A DNA stretch of 35,565 bases, taken from assembly GCA_019309565.1 (NCBI GenBank), contig JAFDFZ010000114.1:1-35565 (forward strand), written 5' to 3'. The notes under the pieces were generated by a model, which saw only the letters and a program-made list of their open reading frames with translations, searched no databases and was not told the origin of the DNA. This document shows positions 1 through 6,454 of this stretch, piece by piece. How positions within the stretch are numbered: the stretch's first letter is position 1; each line of letters starts with the position of its first letter. This DNA comes from Deltaproteobacteria bacterium (GTDB lineage Bacteria > Desulfobacterota > Desulfobacteria > Desulfobacterales > SURF-15). The translations under genes and the position numbers were made by a program.

Positions 1-50
1 CATAAAAAGAGCAGAACTTTTCCCCCTGCTTCACATCTAAAGGAGACGCT

Positions 51-108
51 TAGGACATCCCGCTTATCAAGCGGGAAAACACGGGTTCGAGTCCCGTTGG
101 GACCACCA
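51..108 (+). pseudogene. tRNA 3' portion (Glu-like?), 5' half missing
   Basis: An anticodon arm (CCCGC 59-63 / GCGGG 71-75 around a 7-base loop), a 5-base variable loop, a perfect T-arm (ACGGG 81-85 / CCCGT 93-97 with loop TTCGAGT), the acceptor 3' strand TGGGACC (98-104), discriminator A and an encoded CCA (106-108) are all visible. The expected 5' acceptor strand GGTCCCA is not found upstream, although about 50 bases are available, and the D-arm is not convincing. The loop TTATCAA would give anticodon ATC, which is not a normal bacterial anticodon. A tRNA-Glu loop would read TTTTCAA, and the TAGGACA before the arm is also Glu-like. It is most likely a truncated or rearranged tRNA, such as the fragment left at an integration boundary. 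Confidence 0.6.
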
Positions 109-139
109 TAAAAAAACCAATAATTTAGAACATTTCTCT

Positions 140-167
140 TTGACATTGGTCCATAATCTCTTATAAT
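140..167 (+). promoter_or_regulatory. sigma70-type promoter for the outer-membrane protein gene
   Basis: TTGACA (140-145) and TATAAT (162-167), both exact consensus, are separated by 16 bases. They lie about 40 bases upstream of the start codon at 210, which is preceded by the ribosome binding site CTGGAGG. A strong constitutive promoter fits an abundant outer-membrane protein. Confidence 0.75.
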
Positions 168-209
168 ATTTCAAACATTGTTAAAATAATAAACCAGCTG
201 GAGGATACC

Positions 210-830
210 ATGAAAAATAAAGTAGCTTTTGTTATGGCCTGTTCTTTTTTGGTTTTCATTGTTTCATCAAATGCTATGGCAGGTAATATCTACCTTAACG
301 GCAACCTTGGTGCGTTCTGGCTTAATGATTCCGATCTTTCTCAGTCTGACGGGACACAGGGCAAAGCCGAGTATGATACCGGCTTCGGTATCACCGGTGC
401 TCTTGGATATGATTTTGGAATGTTTCGTGTTGAAGGTGAAATCGGGTACCGGAAAAGTGATTACGACAAAGTTGGTGCTTCCGGGCAGACAAGGGTCAAT
501 GCCGGTGGAGATGTTACCAACTGGGATTTTATGGCTAACGGCTATTTCGATATTGAAAACGACTCCCCTTTTACACCCTATATCGGCGGTGGAATCGGTG
601 CCGCAATTCTGGATTCGAGCGCAGTAAATACCGGCGGTATCAATATGTCAAGCGGAGATGACACGGTCTTTGCCTATCAGGCCATTGCCGGGGTGGCTTA
701 TACGTTTGCACAAGTCTGGATGGCGCAGGTGGAATACCGGTTTCTCGGAACAGAGGATCCGACTTACAGCAACACCGAGTCCGAATACATGTCACACAAC
801 GTGTTCGTTGGAATACGTTATAATTTCTAA
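210..830 (+). CDS. outer-membrane beta-barrel protein (OmpA-like/Opa-type 8-strand barrel)
   Basis: The 206-residue protein starts with a signal peptide: basic MKNK, a hydrophobic stretch, then an AMA-G cleavage site near residue 24. The mature part alternates amphipathic strands with glycine- and aromatic-rich turns (for example NGNLGAFWL, GALGYDFG, PYIGGGIGAA, GVAYTFAQVWMAQVEYRF) and ends VGIRYNF. The terminal phenylalanine is the usual signal for outer-membrane insertion by the Bam complex. Length and pattern fit the small surface-antigen barrel families (OMP_b-brl). The role is probably structural or adhesive, and nothing shows a specific substrate. The gene stands alone behind its own strong promoter. 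The start is supported by the ribosome binding site CTGGAGG, 5 bases before the ATG. Confidence 0.85.
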   Translation: MKNKVAFVMACSFLVFIVSSNAMAGNIYLNGNLGAFWLNDSDLSQSDGTQGKAEYDTGFGITGALGYDFGMFRVEGEIGYRKSDYDKVGASGQTRVNAGGDVTNWDFMANGYFDIENDSPFTPYIGGGIGAAILDSSAVNTGGINMSSGDDTVFAYQAIAGVAYTFAQVWMAQVEYRFLGTEDPTYSNTESEYMSHNVFVGIRYNF

Positions 831-928
831 GGTTAAATTATATATGAAATAACAGCAACGCTAAATATTGCACATCTCAATTGCCTTATCGGCGAGACTG
901 TTTTTAAAATTACTATTACTTACCAATG

Positions 929-1124
929 TTGAGCGGTTCATCGTTCCGCGTTGTGGGTTTAGACTTACATATTCCATTTATTAACAGGAATGGCTATCTG
1001 TTGCGGCATCGACTTAATTAACCCATTGGTTTATGATTAATTTTCTAGATTCCGATCGATATCATGAGCTGTTTGAATCGGTTGTAACCCTATAGCCCAG
1101 AACCCGGAACCTGGAACCGATCAG
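929..1124 (+). repeat. dispersed intergenic repeat A, copy 1
   Basis: This non-coding segment fills most of the 320-base gap between the barrel gene and the FAH gene. It is a divergent copy of 32481-32640 in the same orientation. Shared blocks include TTGAGCGGTTCATCGTTC at the left, TATCATGAGC then TTTGAA in the middle, and GGAACCTGGAACC with ATCAG at the right. Copy 1 is about 35 bases longer. No open reading frame is conserved. Both copies lie directly downstream (3' side) of a minus-strand gene. Confidence 0.7.
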
Positions 1125-1149
1125 TGCAAGTCAAAGATGCATCCGTTCT

Positions 1150-1911
1150 TTATGAAGCGGCTTGAACCGGGTTTCTTAAGATTCCCACCCCATCTACGCT
1201 TACCTCCACCACATCCCCGACAACAATGGGGCTGACACCTTTAGGGGTGCCCGTGCTGATGATGTCTCCGGGATAAAGGGTCATGCACTGGGAAAGATAA
1301 TGGATCAAAAATGGTACCGAAAAAATCATGTCTGCTGTGTTGCCTTCTTGAAGTTGTTTTCCGTTTACAAAAGTCTTAACCGTAAGATTCGTGGGATCAA
1401 GACCCGTTGCGATGCAAGGTCCAAATGCGGCGAACGTATCGAACCCCTTTGCCCGGGTTAACTGACCCTGAACGGTGGAAAGCGTTCTTTCTGTCACATC
1501 GTTAAAACAGGTGTAACCAAGAACATGTTCCAGAGCCTGGGCTTCAGACACATCTTTGATCCGATTTTTGATCACCACGGCCACCTCTCCTTCGTAGTCC
1601 ACCTGCTGCGCTATTTTCGGATAGCGGATTGCATCGCCCGGGCCGATGACGGCACTTTGAGGCTTCAGGAAATGGCTGGGCAACTCAGGGCGGCGGGCGC
1701 CTATCTCTTCGATGTGATCCTTATAATTTAAACCAACGCACAGGATCTTTGAGGGTTCAACCGGAGTTAACAATCGTACCTCGTTTATGTTGTGCACCAC
1801 ACCGGTTGTTTCATACTCACCGAAAATGGAGCCTTTAATCTCTTTAACTCTGTCATTTTCCCATATCCCGTAAATGCGGCGGTCCTTGAGCTGATAACGA
1901 ACAAATTTCAT
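1150..1911 (-). CDS. fumarylacetoacetate hydrolase (FAH) family protein
   Basis: The 253-residue protein has the FAH fold signature: ILCVGLNYKDHIEE (about residues 57-70), the metal-binding YEGEVAVVI segment with acidic ligands, GYTCFNDVTER, KGFDTFAAFGPC and the C-terminal GDIISTGTPKGV. Members hydrolyse or decarboxylate acylpyruvates and related 2-oxo acids in the cytosol with Mg2+ or Mn2+ (fumarylpyruvate hydrolase, acylpyruvase, oxaloacetate decarboxylase, 2-hydroxyheptadienedioate isomerase). The sequence alone does not choose among these. The ribosome binding site AGGAGG sits 5 bases before the ATG. The M29/NicX-like gene lies 267 bases upstream on the same strand, so the two could act together in ring-cleavage-type catabolism, but this is only inference. 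Confidence 0.85.
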   Translation of the reverse strand: MKFVRYQLKDRRIYGIWENDRVKEIKGSIFGEYETTGVVHNINEVRLLTPVEPSKILCVGLNYKDHIEEIGARRPELPSHFLKPQSAVIGPGDAIRYPKIAQQVDYEGEVAVVIKNRIKDVSEAQALEHVLGYTCFNDVTERTLSTVQGQLTRAKGFDTFAAFGPCIATGLDPTNLTVKTFVNGKQLQEGNTADMIFSVPFLIHYLSQCMTLYPGDIISTGTPKGVSPIVVGDVVEVSVDGVGILRNPVQAAS

Positions 1912-2011
1912 GATATCCTCCTGCCAATTAAAAATATTTTCCTGTTAAATATCCCCCATAATAAGATCGTAAATAGAACCCAAAATCAACAGCGCAACCG
2001 TAAATTGTTTG

Positions 2012-2050
2012 GACCGAAACAGCAAGTCCTGATAAGTTGTGCTTTGCGCA
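2012..2050 (+). repeat. short divergent repeat E, copy 1
   Basis: ACCGAAACAGCAAGTCCT followed by a GCTTTGCGCA block resembles 23131-23171 (ACCGAAACAGCGAGCCCT, then GCTTTTGCGCA). Both copies are intergenic and neither belongs to a recognisable gene. The match is only about 40 bases long, so it may be the preserved core of a longer decayed element. Confidence 0.45.
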
Positions 2051-2057
2051 CACCTTT

Positions 2058-2087
2058 GGGGACTTGAAAGTGCGAGTCCCCCCCCCC
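2058..2087. other. hairpin ending in a run of ten C
   Basis: GGGGACT (2058-2064) and AGTCCCC (2075-2081) form a 7-base-pair stem with a 10-base loop, and the right arm extends into ten consecutive C residues (2078-2087). It lies in the gap between the M29-like and FAH genes. It lacks a T tract, so it is not a standard terminator. Such tracts are prone to slippage. Confidence 0.5.
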
Positions 2088-2178
2088 TTGAAGCCCATCG
2101 AAAACAGGAAAAGATCCCGCTCAACGGTGGCTGCGTGCTTAACATATGAAGCGTGTCCATATCTGACGCGTCAGCTTT

Positions 2179-3153
2179 TCATATGGAAAGCTGGCCATCC
2201 TTGAGAATCATCTGCTCGTCTGCATACACGGTGGGCTTGGCGAATATCAGATCCACATGGAGCGGGCTTTCCACGTTGCCCCCAAGGGTGCGGCTGTCGC
2301 CCACAGCCACGTGACATGTTCCCCTGGTCTTTTTCGCTTCCCTCAGGCTGACGTGCGGGCGGCAGGCCGGGTTGGTTCCCAGTGCGAATTCTGCGATGTT
2401 CTTGGCCGTATTCCCGTTTTCTTCCAGCACCCGCCAGAAGCGATCGGCTTCAGGGCTGCCGGACATCGAAACTACTTTTCCGGCTCGGATCTCAACCCGA
2501 CCGAACGGTTTTCGAAGAACGCCCAGATCCTTGTGTTCTATGCTTATAGGATCTACAAGGACTCCCTCGGCAGAGCCTTCTTGCGGGGATAGGGCGACTT
2601 CGCCGTCCGGAAAAGCCGTAAAGGTTCCCTTCTGGGTGGCAACCCCGGTAAGCATTGCCACCGGTCGATTTTCGACCTCTATCCGAAGGTCGCTCCCCTC
2701 CGGTGTGGTGAATCGAATCTGTCTGGCGTTTCGTATGATTTCCGCTATCTTTTCGGTGTATTTTTGGATTTCTTTGTAGTCTGCCAGCGCTGCGCCCTCT
2801 GTCATCATGTGTTCTTCCCAGCCCCACATGTCGACAATTCTGACACCTTTTTTCAGGGCATTCCGCGCGGTGTCCGTATGCACGGTAGCGAAGCTGGTTT
2901 GAAGTATCACCACCTCTGCAGCCTGCATGGCGGCACCCACATGACCCGGAGGATCTATACCCCCCATCTTGTGCGGCGGCATAAGCATAACCGACAGGAT
3001 GCCCCCTGCCCCTGCGATGGCATGAGCAAGTGCTTCTGTGATACTGAAAGGGCGATCAGAGTCGGTGACCAGCAGTACGTTTTCCCCCTTTTTAATGGAT
3101 GCTACATCTTCTACGATTCGACGAGCGGTTTGCGCCATATTGTATTTGATCAT
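2179..3153 (-). CDS. M29 aminopeptidase-like / NicX-type (2,5-dihydroxypyridine dioxygenase-like) protein
   Basis: The 324-residue cytosolic protein has no signal peptide. The C-terminal half carries the conserved run FALGTNPACRPH, then GTCHVAVGDSRTLGGN and SPLHVDL, with histidine, glutamate and aspartate residues that bind metal in M29-type aminopeptidases and in the related NicX dioxygenases. The N-terminal half (GENVLLVTDSDRP, LMPPHKMGGIDPP) is an alpha/beta domain. The family splits into aminopeptidases and 2,5-dihydroxypyridine ring-cleavage enzymes, and I cannot decide which applies. The start ATG follows an AGGAGG site. The FAH-family gene is downstream on the same strand, which mildly favours a catabolic role. 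Confidence 0.7.
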   Translation of the reverse strand: MIKYNMAQTARRIVEDVASIKKGENVLLVTDSDRPFSITEALAHAIAGAGGILSVMLMPPHKMGGIDPPGHVGAAMQAAEVVILQTSFATVHTDTARNALKKGVRIVDMWGWEEHMMTEGAALADYKEIQKYTEKIAEIIRNARQIRFTTPEGSDLRIEVENRPVAMLTGVATQKGTFTAFPDGEVALSPQEGSAEGVLVDPISIEHKDLGVLRKPFGRVEIRAGKVVSMSGSPEADRFWRVLEENGNTAKNIAEFALGTNPACRPHVSLREAKKTRGTCHVAVGDSRTLGGNVESPLHVDLIFAKPTVYADEQMILKDGQLSI

Positions 3154-3279
3154 CTCTTAAGCCCTCCTGGTGGTAGGTTTTTGTAAAAACACCTGCGCCC
3201 AAGCTGTGCCTTATATACCAGAAAATATGCTTAAAGAAATAAAAAAACAATCTTTGGCATAAGTCAGATCCAAAAGGTT

Positions 3280-3467
3280 CGGTTTCATGTAAGCTCCTTT
3301 TAAGGTTTAGAATGGAAACATTTAAATTGAAAAAAAAGCAATTATTTGCTAGGAAGAGCAAACACTTTAAAAAAGCGTCCGTCATATGCGGACACAGACT
3401 TCAACCTTTTTGATGACATTGCGCTTTTACCTGATCTTCGAACCCAGGCCTGTCCTTTTCTAAGCAG
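3280..3467 (+). repeat. dispersed intergenic repeat B, copy 1
   Basis: A non-coding segment of about 190 bases between the M29-like gene and the GNAT gene. It is a divergent copy of 34974-35155 in the same orientation. Shared blocks are CGGTTTCAT, GGAAACATTT, ATTGAAAAAAA, ATTATTTG, CGGACACAGACTTCAAC and ATCTTCGAA, ending in AAGCAG. The centre holds a hairpin-forming GTCCG...CGGAC. The right end touches the ribosome-binding region of the acetyltransferase gene, so the repeat may supply its 5' untranslated sequence. Confidence 0.7.
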
Positions 3468-3505
3468 ATGTTGGTAACGTGCGATTTTTGACAGGAAGGA
3501 AGATT

Positions 3506-4003
3506 ATGATTCGCCAATGTAACGATAATGACTTTGAGATTGTCCACTCCATTATCAACGATGCCGCGAAAGCATATAATGGTGTCATCCCAGAGGATCG
3601 GTGGAAAGTCCCTTATATGTCAAAAGAAGAGCTTCGGAACGAAATTAATCAGGGAGTGATATTTTGGGGGTATGAAGAAGATGGGGAATTAACTGGTGTG
3701 ATGGGTATTCAAGACGTTCAGGATGTAACTCTCATCAGACACGCCTATGTTCGCACAGCTAAACAAAATCAAGGCATAGGGGGAAAACTACTTTCTGACC
3801 TTCTTAAGAAAACTACTCGCCCGATCTTAATCGGTACCTGGGCTGATACTGTTTGGGCTATTCGTTTCTATGAGAAACATGGTTTTCGATTGGTTTCCCC
3901 AGAAGAGAAGGATCGGTTGCTGAAAAAATACTGGTCGATTCCAGCTCGTCAGGTCGAAACTTCCGTGGTTCTGGCAGACCAGAAATGGTTCAATCTTCTT
4001 TAA
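3506..4003 (+). CDS. GNAT-family N-acetyltransferase
   Basis: The 165-residue protein has the GNAT acetyl-CoA-binding motif A, VRTAKQNQGIGGKLLSDL, with the pyrophosphate-binding QNQGIG loop around residues 92-97. It also has the later WAIRFYEKHGFRLV segment typical of motif B. It should transfer an acetyl group to a small-molecule or protein amine in the cytosol; the substrate is unknown. An upstream in-frame GTG at 3479 is possible, but the ATG at 3506 follows a clear AGGAAGGA site, so I use it. The gene is isolated, with repeat B immediately upstream and a decayed gene fragment downstream. Confidence 0.8.
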   Translation: MIRQCNDNDFEIVHSIINDAAKAYNGVIPEDRWKVPYMSKEELRNEINQGVIFWGYEEDGELTGVMGIQDVQDVTLIRHAYVRTAKQNQGIGGKLLSDLLKKTTRPILIGTWADTVWAIRFYEKHGFRLVSPEEKDRLLKKYWSIPARQVETSVVLADQKWFNLL

Positions 4004-4160
4004 ACAGAGCCCTACGGGCTGGGAGCGGAGCCGAGGGCCAGCAAGGGCTGACGGCAACCTGCAGAGAGCAACTGTAATAGGGAAAACCAAAGGCAGTTGA
4101 GGATTTTGATCTTGCGCATGAGCCCGCAGAGGCGATGAAGGAAGGCTTTCCTGATGGATC

Positions 4161-4292
4161 GTACACGCAATTGTTAAAACTGTGCCAGAGCCCGCAGCAG
4201 CATACCAGGATTTTGAGTTGCCCGAAATGGGTCCCCATGATGTGCTTGTGAAGTTCAGCATATCCCCTATTGTTTCCTTAATCATTGTATGA
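4161..4292 (+). pseudogene. fragment of a zinc-type (MDR) alcohol/threonine dehydrogenase N-terminus
   Basis: Reading from about 4167, the frame gives AIVKTVPEPAAAYQDFELPE then MGPHDVLVKFSIS. This closely resembles the first 35 residues of medium-chain dehydrogenases (the general pattern KALV....P....VPEPGPGEVLVKV). There is no start codon, and the frame runs into a TGA at 4290 after losing similarity. The rest of the enzyme, including the zinc-binding cysteine region, is missing. The fragment overlaps the end of the opposite-strand sucD. The remaining 4004-4160 holds a short hairpin (AGCCC 4008-4012 / GGGCT 4016-4020) and no recognisable gene. Confidence 0.45.
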
Positions 4293-5157
4293 AAATTTCA
4301 GCACAGAACTCACCGAACGTCCCAAGATCTTCACAAACATGAACTCCAGCGGCTTTCATGGCATCTATTTTCCCGGCGGCCGCTCCGGTACCGCCGCTTA
4401 TGATGGCCCCCGCATGTCCCATTCGCCGGCCGGCAGGCGCGGTTAAGCCGGCAACAAAACCCACCACGGGTTTAGATACGTGCCGGGAGATGAACGCAGC
4501 AGCATCTTCTTCGGCGGTTCCTCCGATTTCTCCAACCATGACGATTCCTTTTGTTTCAGGATCCTTTTCAAAAGCCGCCAGGCAATCGATAAAAGTGGTG
4601 CCCTGAATCGGGTCTCCGCCGATGCCAATGCATGTTGTCTGGCCGATCCCCTGGAGGGTTAACTGATACACCACTTCGTATGTGAGTGTTCCGGACCGGG
4701 AAATAACCCCGATGGGCCCGCCGGGCTTGTGAATTTCCGCAGGCATGATTCCCACTTTACATTGACCGGGTGTGATTATTCCCGGGCAGTTCGGGCCTAT
4801 GATGCGAGTGGATGTTTTGGATAGAAATTGTTTTACCTTCATCATATCCATAACCGGAATGCCTTCTGTTATCACCACCACCAGATCGAGCCCTGCATCG
4901 GCAGCCTCCATGATGGCATCGGCGGCAAACGCCTGCGGCACAAAAATCAGGGAACAGTTGGCAGCGGTATTGTCAACAGCCTCTTGAACGGTATTAAAAA
5001 CCGGAATGCCATCCAATTTTTGCCCCCCTTTTCCGGGCGTCACTCCTGCCACCACCTTCGTTCCGTGGACAACGCACTGCCTGGTGTGAAACTGACCCTC
5101 TTTTCCGGTAATACCCTGAACCAGCACTCGAGTGTTTTTATCAACAAAAATACTCAT
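4282..5157 (-). CDS. sucD: succinyl-CoA synthetase (succinate-CoA ligase), alpha subunit
   Basis: The 291-residue protein begins [20 protein letters not shown], as in classical SucD, with the CoA-binding Rossmann region and TPGKGG. It has the phosphohistidine site in [14 protein letters not shown]. The enzyme interconverts succinyl-CoA plus NDP and phosphate with succinate, CoA and NTP through a phosphohistidine, as an alpha/beta assembly in the cytosol. A GTG three codons earlier is possible. I prefer the ATG at 5157 because it matches family starts and follows AGGGTG at a good distance. It is the last gene of the methylmalonyl-CoA cluster, 59 bases after sucC, and would conserve energy by substrate-level phosphorylation in propionate oxidation, or activate succinate in the reverse direction. 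Confidence 0.93.
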   Translation of the reverse strand: MSIFVDKNTRVLVQGITGKEGQFHTRQCVVHGTKVVAGVTPGKGGQKLDGIPVFNTVQEAVDNTAANCSLIFVPQAFAADAIMEAADAGLDLVVVITEGIPVMDMMKVKQFLSKTSTRIIGPNCPGIITPGQCKVGIMPAEIHKPGGPIGVISRSGTLTYEVVYQLTLQGIGQTTCIGIGGDPIQGTTFIDCLAAFEKDPETKGIVMVGEIGGTAEEDAAAFISRHVSKPVVGFVAGLTAPAGRRMGHAGAIISGGTGAAAGKIDAMKAAGVHVCEDLGTFGEFCAEIFIQ

Positions 5158-5216
5158 TATCTTCACCCTGCAATATTATTTACCGTTCTTGAAGCGCCCG
5201 ATACGCTCGGTGTGTA

Positions 5217-6377
5217 TCATTTTACAAGTTGAGATACTTTCTGGGCCGCGTCTTTCAAGTCTCTGGCCGCGATTAGATCAAGACCCGAGCTGGCAAGAAT
5301 TTTTCGGCCCTCTTCAACATTGGTCCCTTCCATGCGGATGACCACAGGCACGTTGATACCGGTTTTTTCTGCCGCCTCCACAACCCCTTTTGCCAATTCA
5401 TCACAGCGAAGAATTCCGCCGAAGATATTGATAAATATCCCTTTTACTTTCTTATCCTGCAAGATAATCTTAAATCCGTTTGCCACCTTCTCCGAGCTGG
5501 CACCACCTCCTACATCAAGAAAATTGGCAGGTTCGGCTCCCGCACGTTTGATAATATCCATGGTTGCCATGGCAAGGCCTGCGCCGTTTACCATATTACC
5601 GATATTTCCATCCAGATTGATATAATTGAGACCAAACCGAGAGGCTTCCACATCCAGCGGATCTTCTTCCTCGATGTCCCGGCACTCAAGCAGATCCTTA
5701 TGACGAAACAGGGCGTTGTCATCGAAATTGATCTTTGCATCCAGCGCAAAAACCGAATCATCTACGGTAATTACAAGCGGATTGATCTCCACCAATAAAC
5801 AGTCGTAAGCGATAAAAAGCCGATAGAGGTTCTTGAGCACTGGAACAAACTGTTTCATTACGTGCTGTGGCAGATGAAGTCCGAATGCCGCCTGTCGGCA
5901 TTGAAAAGACTGGATGCCGATAAGAGGATTGATATGGATCTTTAAGATTTTTTCGGGGCTCCGAGCTGCCACAGCTTCGATATCCATCCCGCCTGCCTCA
6001 CTTGCCATAAGCACTACGGCCGCCGTCTGTCTATCCAGGAGCATTCCCACATAAAGCTCCTTTTTTATATCAAGCCCCTTTTCAACCAAAACCTTGCGCA
6101 CCCGCTTCCCTTCAGGCCCTGTTTGAGGTGTAACCAGATTCATTCCGATGATCTCCTCTGCCATGCTCTCGGCTTGATCCGCGGAATCTGCCAGTTTCAC
6201 ACCTCCGCCTTTACCCCTCCCACCTGCATGTATCTGCGCTTTTATGGCCACCGGAAAGCTGCCGATCTTCAAGGCGATATCTTTAGCCTGCTTTGGACTG
6301 AACGCAACGTCGCCTTCTGGAGTAGGAATATCAAAGCGCCTAAAGAATGCTTTTGCCTGATACTCGTGGATGTTCAT
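5217..6377 (-). CDS. sucC: succinyl-CoA synthetase (succinate-CoA ligase), beta subunit
   Basis: The 386-residue protein is close to full length for the family. It starts MNIHEYQAK and has the ATP-grasp nucleotide-binding half (VAIKAQIHAGGRGKGGGVKL, LLVEINPLV, ALDAKINFDDNAL) followed by the flavodoxin-like ligase half (LDVGGGASSEKV, FINIFGGILRCDELA, VVIRMEGTNVEEG). It pairs with SucD to make succinyl-CoA synthetase. Its place directly downstream of the carboxyltransferase subunit gene (77-base gap) links it to the succinyl-CoA made by methylmalonyl-CoA mutase. ATP or GTP preference cannot be read reliably here. Confidence 0.93.
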   Translation of the reverse strand: MNIHEYQAKAFFRRFDIPTPEGDVAFSPKQAKDIALKIGSFPVAIKAQIHAGGRGKGGGVKLADSADQAESMAEEIIGMNLVTPQTGPEGKRVRKVLVEKGLDIKKELYVGMLLDRQTAAVVLMASEAGGMDIEAVAARSPEKILKIHINPLIGIQSFQCRQAAFGLHLPQHVMKQFVPVLKNLYRLFIAYDCLLVEINPLVITVDDSVFALDAKINFDDNALFRHKDLLECRDIEEEDPLDVEASRFGLNYINLDGNIGNMVNGAGLAMATMDIIKRAGAEPANFLDVGGGASSEKVANGFKIILQDKKVKGIFINIFGGILRCDELAKGVVEAAEKTGINVPVVIRMEGTNVEEGRKILASSGLDLIAARDLKDAAQKVSQLVK

Positions 6378-6454
6378 ATGACTTCTTGATCCTCCAATAT
6401 GACTGTGGGTTTTCGCCGATCACCTCCAGCTGTTTCACCTCCGGCTGTGTTTTA

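Noticed and set aside
59-75. tRNA-Ile on the minus strand
   Set aside because: The reverse complement of the anticodon arm shows a GAT anticodon, but the T-arm, acceptor strand and CCA are all on the plus strand, so this is only the symmetry of the stem.
1945-2160. 71-residue minus-strand open frame in the 1912-2178 gap
   Set aside because: It runs through the ten-C tract and repeat E, has no ribosome binding site and no recognisable family.
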